Below are positions 33,711 through 41,075 of a stretch of 64,000 bases of DNA, one piece after another (the first letter of the stretch is position 1; each line of letters opens with the position of its first letter). The notes beneath the pieces are model-generated. The model was given only the letters and a program-made list of their open reading frames with translations, was not told the DNA's origin and ran no database searches. Source of the DNA: DATEVL01 sp035281845. GTDB taxonomy: Bacteria > Chloroflexota > Anaerolineae > Anaerolineales > E44-bin32. The translations under genes were made by a program, and so were the position numbers. The stretch covers positions 1-64,000 of the forward strand of contig DATEVL010000082.1 in assembly GCA_035281845.1 (NCBI GenBank), in the 5' to 3' direction.

Positions 33711-33779
33711 TCACAAGTAAGCGAGCCCCCGTTCGCCAATCCTCCTTCTCGGGCTGAAGATCCCCGCTCTAGGTAACCC

Positions 33780-35060
33780 ATGGAAGAACCAACTGCCAAG
33801 CAAGGCTCTCGGTGGCCGAGGCTCCTTGTTGGGGGCCTGGTCGTCGTTGTCGCCGTCATCGGGCTGGGGCTTATCGTGCTGGCCATCGGGGCCGGAGGGC
33901 CCTCGGCCGGGCACGAAGAACCGCCCGACGCGTTGGCGGTGAGCACCGACGACTGTGTCATCTGCCATCGGCAAAGCAGTCCTGGGATTGTCGAGCAATA
34001 CGGCAGCAGCTCGATGGCGGCGGCCGAAGTCGGTTGCCGGGACTGCCATCAGGTCGATGCGGATTACCCGGGTGCCGTCGAGCACGAGGGGACGTTCGTG
34101 TTGAGCCAGCCGACCCCGGCCCGCTGCGAGCGCTGCCACGCCGCGGAAGTGGCCCAGTACAACCAGAGCCGTCATTCCCTTCCGGCATACGTGGCGATGG
34201 CCGGGACGACCGGACTAAGCCCGGATCACCTGGCGCGCTACCGGGCCATTCCGGAAGGCGGCTTTGCTCCCGACAAGATGCGCCACGCACTCTTCGCCAT
34301 CGAAGGCCCGGCAATAACCCGTTTTGCATGCGAGGCCTGCCACAACATCGGCAAGCCTCAACCCGACGGGAGCGTCGGGGAATGTCAACAATGTCACCTA
34401 CGTCACAACTTCTCGCTTGAGCAGGCGCGCAAGCCGGAGACATGCAACGCCTGCCACATCGGCCCGGATCACCCGCAATGGGAGATCTACCAGGAGTCGC
34501 CGCACGGCATCGCCTACCAGACCGGTGGCGATTCATGGAATTGGGAGGCCGATCCGGGGACCCTGGCGGTGAGGGACTTCCCGGCCCCGACGTGTGCCAC
34601 CTGCCACTTCAGCGGCTTCGGCCCGTCTGGGACGACACATGACGTGGGCGATCGCCTTACCTGGTTTCTGTTCGCGCCGATCAGCGAACGCCGGCCTGAT
34701 TGGCAGGACAACTTGGTACGCATGCAAGGGATCTGCCTGGAGTGCCACAACCGGGTGTTCCTCGACGACTTCTATACCGACGCCGACGAGGGTACCAAAG
34801 CTGTGAATGATTGGGTTCGGCAGAGCGACGCCATCATGTCGCCGCTCAAGTCGGCCGGCCTGCTGACCGACGAACCCTTCGACCAGCCCATCGACTTCTT
34901 GTACTTCGAATTGTGGCACCACTGGGGACGGACGGCCAAGTTCGGCGTCTGGATGCAGGGGCCGGATTACACCCAGTGGCACGGCGCCTACGAGCTCCTC
35001 AGCGATCTGGCCGAGCTGAGGGAGCTGGCAGGCGAAATGCTCGGTGCCAAGACAGAGTAG
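33780..35060 (+). CDS. Membrane-anchored octaheme cytochrome c of the hydroxylamine-oxidoreductase (HAO) family
   Basis: 426 residues. One transmembrane anchor lies at residues 14-38, then an extracytoplasmic domain with exactly eight CxxCH motifs at Cys59, 86, 116, 184, 202, 222, 272 and 319. The segment CNACHIGPDHPQWEIYQESP HG (broken for display) and the C-terminal GPDYTQWHGAYELL match HAO-family octahemes rather than NrfA or OTR. HAO members either oxidise hydroxylamine or hydrazine, or reduce nitrite or hydroxylamine; the deciding Tyr that cross-links the catalytic heme cannot be assigned by eye (Tyr397 is one candidate). It overlaps the duplicated membrane protein 35044-36006 by 17 bases. 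Confidence 0.88.
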   Translation: MEEPTAKQGSRWPRLLVGGLVVVVAVIGLGLIVLAIGAGGPSAGHEEPPDALAVSTDDCVICHRQSSPGIVEQYGSSSMAAAEVGCRDCHQVDADYPGAVEHEGTFVLSQPTPARCERCHAAEVAQYNQSRHSLPAYVAMAGTTGLSPDHLARYRAIPEGGFAPDKMRHALFAIEGPAITRFACEACHNIGKPQPDGSVGECQQCHLRHNFSLEQARKPETCNACHIGPDHPQWEIYQESPHGIAYQTGGDSWNWEADPGTLAVRDFPAPTCATCHFSGFGPSGTTHDVGDRLTWFLFAPISERRPDWQDNLVRMQGICLECHNRVFLDDFYTDADEGTKAVNDWVRQSDAIMSPLKSAGLLTDEPFDQPIDFLYFELWHHWGRTAKFGVWMQGPDYTQWHGAYELLSDLAELRELAGEMLGAKTE

Positions 35061-36006
35061 CTTGGGCTACCTGGCGGTCGTCGTCCCTCGGCTCGGGAAG
35101 CGCCATCTTCCGCTTTCGCGGGACGAGCTCATGTTGTTGATGGCAGCCCTCAACGAACTCTTCCTGGGGCTCGACATCGCCCTGGCCCACAGCATCAGTG
35201 GAACGATCACTCGATTCGAATGGATCCCGATCGTCTTCGGGCCGCTGGCGGCGGGCCTGCTCTTGTTGGCCGGCTTGATGGCGCGCCGCAATCGCGAGGC
35301 CGCATCGATTCTCGCCACGGTTGTTTTCCTTCTGAGCATTCTGGTTGGATTGGTGGGCGCCTACCTGCATTGGATCAGGGCCATTCTCCCTAACGCGCTC
35401 CCCGGCCAGCGCGTCTCCATTCCTCTCCTGGTATGGGCACCACCCATCCTGGGGCCGCTCACTTTCTGCTTGGTCGGGCTGATCGGGCTGAGCGCAGCGT
35501 GGATCGAGGTTCCCCCCGACAGCGGCGTTCTCACGTTACCGCGGCTGCGCCGTCTGGCGCTTCCCTACAGCAAGACACGCGCCTATCTGTTCATGATCGG
35601 GCTGGGAACGCTCGCCACCGTGATCAGCAGCGTTCTGGATCACGCCCGTACGGCCTTCGCCAACCCGTGGTTGTGGATCCCGACAGTCGCGGGAATCTTT
35701 GCGACGACGGTGGCCATCGGCCTCGGGTCGCTGAGGCGCCCTGAGCCGAAGGAGATTGCGACGTTCGCCTGGACGATGGGGGCGCTGATTGTGGTCGGCT
35801 CGGTCGGGGCCTTGCTCCACATCCAGGAGAATCTGACATCGCAAGGGACGGTCGTCGGGGAGCGCTTTCTACGCGGCGCACCCTTCCTGGCACCACTCTT
35901 GTTTGCGAATATGGGAGCGTTGGGTCTGATCGCGCTGCTGAACCCGGCTGAGCCGGGCGCCCAGGCTTCGGCGGCAGCCGAGGTCGCCAGTTTAGCGACT
36001 TGCTAG
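35044..36006 (+). CDS. Eight-helix membrane protein with internal duplication and four conserved-position histidines
   Basis: 320 residues from GTG 35044 (overlapping the cytochrome stop); TTG 35062 is an alternative. Eight hydrophobic segments fall into two similar halves. Half 1 has His49, WIPIVFGPLAAG, and His109 (GAYLHW). Half 2 has His200, WIPTVAGIFATT, and His259 (GALLHI). His-His spacing is 60 and 59. Each half ends in a PxLxPLxF/LGPLTF-like helix. I do not recognise a named family. Histidines near helix ends suggest b-type heme or quinol binding, making it a plausible membrane partner of the octaheme cytochrome (inference). Confidence 0.8.
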   Translation: MPRQSSLGYLAVVVPRLGKRHLPLSRDELMLLMAALNELFLGLDIALAHSISGTITRFEWIPIVFGPLAAGLLLLAGLMARRNREAASILATVVFLLSILVGLVGAYLHWIRAILPNALPGQRVSIPLLVWAPPILGPLTFCLVGLIGLSAAWIEVPPDSGVLTLPRLRRLALPYSKTRAYLFMIGLGTLATVISSVLDHARTAFANPWLWIPTVAGIFATTVAIGLGSLRRPEPKEIATFAWTMGALIVVGSVGALLHIQENLTSQGTVVGERFLRGAPFLAPLLFANMGALGLIALLNPAEPGAQASAAAEVASLATC

Positions 36007-37007
36007 TCTAGCCCGCCCTCCCGGTCGGCCGCCCGAGTCACCAGGATGTAGGCGACGATGAGGAGAAACAAGCCGCCGAACGGCAGATAAGCCCCGATCA
36101 GAGCTCCGACGCCTCCGCCGCTTGGAACCAGCAGATCGAATCCAGCCTGCCCTTGGCCCCGCGGTCCGTCGACCAGGATAGCGATATGCCACGCGCCGGC
36201 GGCGGGCAGGGCGAGAACGGCGGCATAGTCCCGCGGGATCTTCGCCTCACCTTGAGCTGCCGTGGTTTCGAGGCGAGTCCCCGACTTATCTTCGCCGACA
36301 ATCCACACCTCTGGATCGGTCAGCGTCCTGCGGGTCGTCGCGTCGATGACGCGCACTTCGAGAGCGACGTCCTGTAGCCGGTCCGGACCGAACGATGTCA
36401 CCGCCCGGACCAGATATGGACCGGCGGGTTCTTCGTCCAGCCGAATGCGGCGAGCGCCGGTATGCGCGTGGGTTGCCGAGGAAGCCTCGCCCTCTTCGCG
36501 CTCGATCGGGGCCGGCAGCATGGGTGAGGCGATCGGCTCGAGCGCCAGTGCCGAAGCGTAGATTCCCAATCCGGATAACATGGCCAGCAGGAAAGCGGCC
36601 ATCACCGAGCGAGCCTGACGACTTGTGGGTGCATAGTCGCGCGAATCCTCGATCAACAGGCTCGCCATAGCAGTCGCCTCGAGGATCTTCGATACGACGC
36701 CTGCCAGGTCGATCTCTTCGGGCGTTCCGGAGAAGGGTGCCGGAAGGGATCGCGTTACCGCCCACAGGACAATCATTCCGCCGGATAGGACGAAGCCCGT
36801 CCACCGCAACCCTCGACCCGGCAGCATCCAATAGGCGGCCGCCCATCCGATCTGGACGACTCCGAGCGCGGCGAAGAACAACGCGTGGGCGGGCGTGCGC
36901 TCAGAATGCTCGGTTGTGATGGCCAGATGGATGACCCCGCTGAGCGCCATCGTCACGCAGGCAAGGGTAGCCAGGAAGTCGCGTCGTGAGGGGGGCGAGG
37001 AGGTCAC
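36003..37007 (-). CDS. Membrane protein with N-terminal 4-5-helix domain and C-terminal FixH/YtkA-like beta domain
   Basis: 334 residues. N-terminal helices contain SGVIHLAITTEHSERTPAHA, an IH...EH pattern seen in small membrane proteins near copper and oxidase genes, then three further helices. Residues ~190-300 form an Ig-like beta domain (EVRVIDATTRRTLTDPEVWI; AAGAWHIAILVDGPRG) resembling YtkA/FixH modules. A last helix (LPFGGLFLLIVAYILVT) anchors the C-terminus. Its stop overlaps that of the duplicated membrane protein in a self-complementary CTAG. It lies 41 bases downstream of the SCO gene, so it is likely linked to copper delivery to the oxidase. Confidence 0.65.
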   Translation of the reverse strand: MTSSPPSRRDFLATLACVTMALSGVIHLAITTEHSERTPAHALFFAALGVVQIGWAAAYWMLPGRGLRWTGFVLSGGMIVLWAVTRSLPAPFSGTPEEIDLAGVVSKILEATAMASLLIEDSRDYAPTSRQARSVMAAFLLAMLSGLGIYASALALEPIASPMLPAPIEREEGEASSATHAHTGARRIRLDEEPAGPYLVRAVTSFGPDRLQDVALEVRVIDATTRRTLTDPEVWIVGEDKSGTRLETTAAQGEAKIPRDYAAVLALPAAGAWHIAILVDGPRGQGQAGFDLLVPSGGGVGALIGAYLPFGGLFLLIVAYILVTRAADREGGLD

Positions 37008-37048
37008 GGCGGGGGCGAGTGCCCGTTGCGGGAAGCGACTGGATCGCC

Positions 37049-37648
37049 TCAGCCTTGGCGCAGCAAATAGCGCACGTCGGCCAGAAGATCAACGGCGGAG
37101 GTGTCGAAGGGATAATGAGCGCGCAGTTTCCCGACCTTGTCCACCAGGAAGAGCCGCGTGGTGTGAGCGATGATTCCCTCGTCCGCGTGATCAGGATCGA
37201 GGAATGCCGTCGCCGCGTAACCGGCCAGCAGGGGGGGCAGGGCCTCCGGATCGGGACGAACCCCGATGAGACGCGAATCGAACTGGTCCAGATAGGCGGT
37301 CAGAGCGTCGCCGGTGTCGCGTTCGGGATCGACCGTGACAAAGTAGAACCGAACATCGTCCGCCTCGTCCCCGAGACGTTCGAAAAGCTCGGCAACAATC
37401 GCCAGGGTGGCGGGGCAAAAATCGGTGCAGTGCGTATAGCCAAAGTAGATGAGGGAGACGTGCCCGGTCAGGTCGGGATCGGAGGTCGGATCGCTCCCGG
37501 TCGAAGTAACCGGCAATGTTGGAGCGGTCGGCGGGTTCTCGTAGGCTGTGCCGTTCCAGACCTGAGGGCGAGGTGAGCATCCTGCGAGAGCAAAGCCTGC
37601 GAGCAGGGCGAAAGGAAGGCTGAGGCGCATCCGAGGACGCAGTTGCAT
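37049..37648 (-). CDS. SCO1/SenC-family copper chaperone lipoprotein
   Basis: 199 residues from ATG 37648 (an ATG at 37630 is also possible; the upstream frame is not coding-like). The signal peptide ends in a lipobox (FALAGC). The thioredoxin fold has YFGYTHCTDFCP (CxxxC copper ligands), VTVDPERDT, and HTTRLFLVD with the third ligand His. SCO proteins deliver copper to the CuA site of cytochrome oxidase subunit II, encoded 8 kb away in this window. First gene of a two-gene minus-strand unit with the FixH-like protein. Confidence 0.93.
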   Translation of the reverse strand: MQLRPRMRLSLPFALLAGFALAGCSPRPQVWNGTAYENPPTAPTLPVTSTGSDPTSDPDLTGHVSLIYFGYTHCTDFCPATLAIVAELFERLGDEADDVRFYFVTVDPERDTGDALTAYLDQFDSRLIGVRPDPEALPPLLAGYAATAFLDPDHADEGIIAHTTRLFLVDKVGKLRAHYPFDTSAVDLLADVRYLLRQG

Positions 37649-37822
37649 GATTGCGCGGATGATAACATGGCGAGCATCGGCGGTCGGATGGCGGGCCCGC
37701 GCCGCCGCGCATTTCTTCCGACCTGCGGCAACACGGTGGCCCATGAACGGGCCAGGCAGTCACCCAGGTGGCGGGATGAATGGGATTGGGCGGCTTCTCA
37801 GCGGGTTCAAGGAGGCGTTGGA

Positions 37823-38800
37823 ATGAACTATCGTCGACTCGGTCGCAGCGGGATGAAGGTGTCCGAGTTGTGCATGGGTACGATGCAGTTCGGATGGACC
37901 GCCGACGAAACCACAGCGCTCCAGATTCTTGACCGGGCCTTCGACGCGGGTTTGAACTTCATCGATTCGGCCGACGTCTACTCCCGCTGGGTCGAGGGGA
38001 ATTCGGGTGGAGAGGCAGAGCAGATCGTCGGCCGCTGGCTGGCGAAAAGCCCGGCCCGGCGCGATCAGGTGATTCTGGCAACGAAGGTCCGTGGGCGGAT
38101 GGGCGATGGGCCGAACGGCGAAGGGCTGTCGCGCCTCCACATCGTGGCGGCGGTCCAGGCCTCGTTGCGCCGGCTGGGCACGGACCACATCGACCTGTAC
38201 CAGCTGCACTCACCGGATCCGGACACCCCGATCGACGAAACGCTCGAGGCGCTCGATGACCTGGTCCGGCAAGGCTATGTCCGGTACATCGGTTGCTCCA
38301 ACTTCGAGGCTTGGCGCACCGTCGAAGCCTTGTGGACCTCCGATCGTGAACACCTCGCTGCCTTCGCCTGCGTCCAACCGCATTACAACCTGCTCCATCG
38401 TCGGGAATTCGAGCAAGAGCTGGAGGCCGCCTGCCGCTCCTTCGGGTTGGGGGTGCTCCCTTACAGCCCTCTCGCCAGCGGATTCTTGAGCGGGAAATAC
38501 GCGCGCGGGGTCGCCCCCACGCCGGGGACGCGAGGTGCCAGCAGCGGCCGGATCCGCGCGTACCTGGAGAATCCACAAGCCTGGGACGTTCTTGAGGTCG
38601 TGAGCCAACTGGGGAAGGCGAGAGGGGAATCGCCTTCTCAGGTCGCGTTGGCCTGGTTGCTCTCCAAACCGGAAGTCACAAGCCCCATCATCGGACCGCG
38701 GAATCTCGCGCAGCTCGAGGACAACCTCGGCGCGGCCGGTCTCGTGCTCACCCCGGAAGAGATCCAGGCGCTCGAGCGCGTTAGCGCCTGGGAGGGATGA
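37823..38800 (+). CDS. Aldo/keto reductase
   Basis: 325 residues from ATG 37823 (AAGGAGG eight bases upstream). The catalytic tetrad can be followed: Asp and Tyr in FIDSADVYSRW, Lys in ILATKVRG, His in LYQLHSPDP. YIGCSNFEAW and PLASGFLSGKY are typical of AKR family 11/YajO-like members, and the NADP-binding region is VTSPIIGPRNLAQL near the end. Cytoplasmic NADPH-dependent reduction of an aldehyde or ketone; substrate unknown. Monocistronic, divergent from SCO. Confidence 0.94.
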   Translation: MNYRRLGRSGMKVSELCMGTMQFGWTADETTALQILDRAFDAGLNFIDSADVYSRWVEGNSGGEAEQIVGRWLAKSPARRDQVILATKVRGRMGDGPNGEGLSRLHIVAAVQASLRRLGTDHIDLYQLHSPDPDTPIDETLEALDDLVRQGYVRYIGCSNFEAWRTVEALWTSDREHLAAFACVQPHYNLLHRREFEQELEAACRSFGLGVLPYSPLASGFLSGKYARGVAPTPGTRGASSGRIRAYLENPQAWDVLEVVSQLGKARGESPSQVALAWLLSKPEVTSPIIGPRNLAQLEDNLGAAGLVLTPEEIQALERVSAWEG

Positions 38801-38918
38801 TCGGCGAGGCTTCCAACTCCAAAGTGGAGCAGGGGGCGTCCGGGTGCGAGACCGCCGGAGAGCATGGTTTCGACCGGGGACACAGGGGCGCGCCTCATCG
38901 GGTAGTTCCGAGGCAGCC

Positions 38919-39462
38919 CTATGACCGCTGCAACGCCTCGCGCCAGTGCTTCTTCACGCGCTCGGCTCGGCCCGTCGTCGACAAGTTGGCGTGCGTGACC
39001 ATCACTGTGGACTTCGACCTCCCTTTGCTGGTGAAGGTCACATCCATTCGACTCCGGCCTCCGGCCTATTGGACCCGCGGGGTCCGCCGCGGCGTGGCCT
39101 TGGTGATGACCATCTTCGCTCGGGGAAGCCAGCGAGACCGCTGACGGGAATCGGTCCACGCTGTGTAGAGCCGTGCGGCCGGGACCGCCATCGTCCGGGT
39201 GGCGCCGATCTGAAAACCGTCTGGGCGCTCGTGCACTTTCCGCATGCCGCGCGCCTGCTCATTCCCGACAACGATCATTTTGCTGCCACCGAGGCCCGAC
39301 GCGGTACTCCTCTGAGACGATCGAAACGATTTGAGGATGGGTCATCCTCTTGGCGCCTGCTCGATCGAGCAGCGAGAACCATGTCTTCCACTTCCGGCCG
39401 GTGGCGCTCTCGACGGCCGCGTCGCTGGTCCCAGCGAAGACCTCGCCTTTGGAGGACTTCAC
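38919..39462 (-). pseudogene. Decayed DUF4287/AHSA1 (SRPBCC)-type gene: frameshift plus in-frame TAG
   Basis: Read on the minus strand, residues from ATG 39462 give a DUF4287-like N-terminus (ESATGRKWKTWFSLLDRAG, MTHPQIVSIVSEEY) that breaks at an A4 run (complement of 39278-39281). One base off, the frame resumes as MIVVGNEQARGMRKV and an AHSA1/SRPBCC start (IGATRTMAVPAARLYTAW). It is then stopped by TAG at 39068-39066 where the family has Trp (VQ*AGGRSRMDV). Past that TAG the same frame runs on as RSRMDVTFTSKGRSKS to a stop at 38921. Two independent lesions point to a real pseudogene. Confidence 0.8.
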
Positions 39463-39490
39463 GAGGCCGCCGCGGGGTGCTTCACCCTCC

Positions 39491-39904
39491 TGTCACCCTG
39501 AGCGGCCCGCGGGGCCGCGAAGGGCCTGCTGTTCCTACTCCCCGCCCCATTCCGCGGCGAGGTCTTCCCAAGTCGGTTTCGTGGCCTCCACGAGGGCGAT
39601 CTTTTTGGCACGCGTCCAGCCTTTGATCTCCTTCTCCCGCGCGATCGTCGACATGACGTCTTCCGTTTCTTCGAAGTGCACAACCCGGGTGATCTTGTAC
39701 TTGGCCGTGAATCCTGGGACCAGCTTGTGCTTGTGCTCGTAAACGCGGCGCTCCAGATCGTTCGTCACCCCAACGTAGAGGGTTCGGGACCTGCTCGTAA
39801 TAATGTAGACGTAGTACTTCTTCACCCGCCTCCTATTTCAGAAAACAGATCCATCGCTCGCGGGCTCTCCGACCAGGCATCTCTTCGGACCGCTCAGGAT
39901 GACA
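39491..39904. mobile_element. Candidate 414-bp element: GIY-YIG nuclease gene between 15-bp inverted repeats
   Basis: TGTCACCCTGAGCGG at 39491-39505 and CCGCTCAGGATGACA at 39890-39904 are inverted copies differing at one position. Just inside, each end carries a similar GCC/CCGAAG...CCTG segment; the left end also has a GCGGCCCGCGGGGCCGC palindrome. Only the GIY-YIG gene lies between. TGTCATCCTGAGCG-type repeats are common in bacterial genomes. The association with a small nuclease suggests a mobile or nuclease-maintained unit. No target duplication was recognised. Confidence 0.55.
39535..39825 (-). CDS. GIY-YIG nuclease family protein (YhbQ-like)
   Basis: 96 residues, a stand-alone GIY-YIG domain. 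KKYYVYIITSRSRTLYVGVT supplies the GIY...YIG core (here VYI...YVG). NDLERRVYEHK has the catalytic Arg, and a Glu occurs in AREKEIKGWTRAKK. Short proteins of this type (UPF0213) are frequent in bacteria and of uncertain role; relatives are homing or repair nucleases. The whole gene is enclosed by inverted repeats (39491-39904) and sits next to a pseudogene, unlike the compact operons around it. Confidence 0.93.
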   Translation of the reverse strand: MKKYYVYIITSRSRTLYVGVTNDLERRVYEHKHKLVPGFTAKYKITRVVHFEETEDVMSTIAREKEIKGWTRAKKIALVEATKPTWEDLAAEWGGE

Positions 39905-40217
39905 TTAACGCGAAGTGCTTGAAGGACTGCCAGGAGTGGGCCAAGTCTCCCCTAGGTCTAATCGAGGCTACATGCCGATGCGCGGTCCCGGAGCTTGGAA
40001 GACGCCCCTCCCAAGTTGCTCCCCGTGGAGGCCTGCCCCGCCCTTGGCGCTCCGTAGAGAGCGAGCGGGCGAGCGAGGGCGTGGCCGGAGGGGGGCGAAA
40101 TCCAGAATGGCCAGGCGGAAAGGGTGGTCCCCGGGGAGAATTGGGATAGTACTCTGCAGTTATGGTAAGTCAGACTGGCGGATGCTATAATGTCGGCCCG
40201 CCCTGACCTCCGCCAGA
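39826..40217. other. Gene-free region with a diverged dispersed repeat
   Basis: 392 bases. It holds the right inverted repeat of the GIY-YIG element (39890-39904) and a diverged copy (about 40031-40080, GCCCTTGGCGCTCCGTAGAG onward) of the repeat at 25807-25855 and 61393-61423. The xer-like promoter is at 40183-40191. I see no gene. Confidence 0.6.
40183..40191 (+). promoter_or_regulatory. Extended -10 of the Xer-like/PNP operon
   Basis: TGCTATAAT, a perfect extended -10, 26 bases before ATG 40218. No -35 hexamer at the usual distance. Confidence 0.6.
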
Positions 40218-41075
40218 ATGGATGCCGCCCTTCATCGTTTCCTGGTGTACCTGCGAGATGTCCGAGGAAGCTCGGCCAATACGCTCCTGGCTTATCGGGC
40301 AGACCTGCGTCAGTTTGTTGCGGCTCTCCGCGGGAAGTCAGACAGCCCCGAAGCGTTGAGCCAGCAGGCCCTGGCTGATTATGTTGCCTGGCTGGGGCAG
40401 CAGGGGTATCGGCCGGCGACCATTTCTCGCAAGATGGCGGCGGTGCGCTCCTTCCTGGACTACCTGTTGAGCGTTAACGTGGTGACCGACCTATCCTTGC
40501 GGTCTGAGCTGCGCCCGCCACGCGCCCCGCGGCCCAGGCCCCGTGTCCTCACGCCGGAGGAATTGCAGACATTGCTCGATGCGCCGGCCAAACAGGACAG
40601 CCCGCGCTCGTTGAGGGACGCCGCCATTCTGTCGCTGCTGTATGCGACGGGTTTGCGCGCGGCCGAGGTGGTCGCCCTTACCCTCGACGAGGTCGACCTC
40701 GAGAAGGGGTGGGTCAGCCGCGTGCAGCACTCGGATCCGCACCTTCCCCTCGGGCGCGCGCTGAAACCCATGCGGCGTTACGTCGTCGATGGCCGCCCCC
40801 ACCTGACTCGGCGGCCGGACGAGCGATCCTTGTTCCTCAATCAGCGCGGCGACCGGCTGAGCCGTCAGGGCTTGTGGCTGGTTGTCAAGCGCTGGACGGC
40901 GCGCGCCGGACTCGGCGCGGACCTCTCGCCCCACTCGTTACGGCATACGCTCGCTCAGCATCTTCTCCAAGAGGGCCGGAGCCGCCGCGAGGTTCAGCAG
41001 GTGCTCGGCCTGACGAGTGCCAACGCCATGCGTGTGCATCGTCTGCAGAGTGAGCTGGAACGCGCCAAGCCATGA
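40218..41075 (+). CDS. XerC/D-like tyrosine-recombinase homologue lacking the catalytic Tyr
   Basis: 285 residues. The N-terminal SAM-like core-binding domain (residues 1-90) and the C-terminal catalytic-fold domain have LYATGLRAAEV (Arg147) and SPHSLRHTLAQHLL (His239, Arg242). The beta-hairpin Lys region reads SRVQHSDPHLP with no Lys. The final motif is LGLTSANAMRVH where active enzymes have LGHxSxxTTxxY: Leu265 replaces His and His274 sits at the nucleophile position. No other Tyr follows. Strand cleavage is therefore unlikely; a DNA-binding role is possible. The stop overlaps the PNP start (ATGA). Confidence 0.85.
   Translation: MDAALHRFLVYLRDVRGSSANTLLAYRADLRQFVAALRGKSDSPEALSQQALADYVAWLGQQGYRPATISRKMAAVRSFLDYLLSVNVVTDLSLRSELRPPRAPRPRPRVLTPEELQTLLDAPAKQDSPRSLRDAAILSLLYATGLRAAEVVALTLDEVDLEKGWVSRVQHSDPHLPLGRALKPMRRYVVDGRPHLTRRPDERSLFLNQRGDRLSRQGLWLVVKRWTARAGLGADLSPHSLRHTLAQHLLQEGRSRREVQQVLGLTSANAMRVHRLQSELERAKP

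Noticed and set aside
35044..36006. NrfD- or NapC-type quinol dehydrogenase for the octaheme partner
   Set aside because: No CxxCH heme motif (NapC) and no NrfD sequence pattern; the duplicated His arrangement is different.
38797..39144. 115-codon + strand frame after the aldo/keto reductase
   Set aside because: It lies antisense to the AHSA1-type pseudogene, whose protein similarity explains the sequence better.
40218..41075. Integrase of a genomic island next to tRNA-Lys or tRNA-Arg
   Set aside because: The Xer-like gene is 24-29 kb from the tRNAs, lacks the nucleophile and is in an operon with a housekeeping gene; no att-like tRNA 3' duplications were seen.
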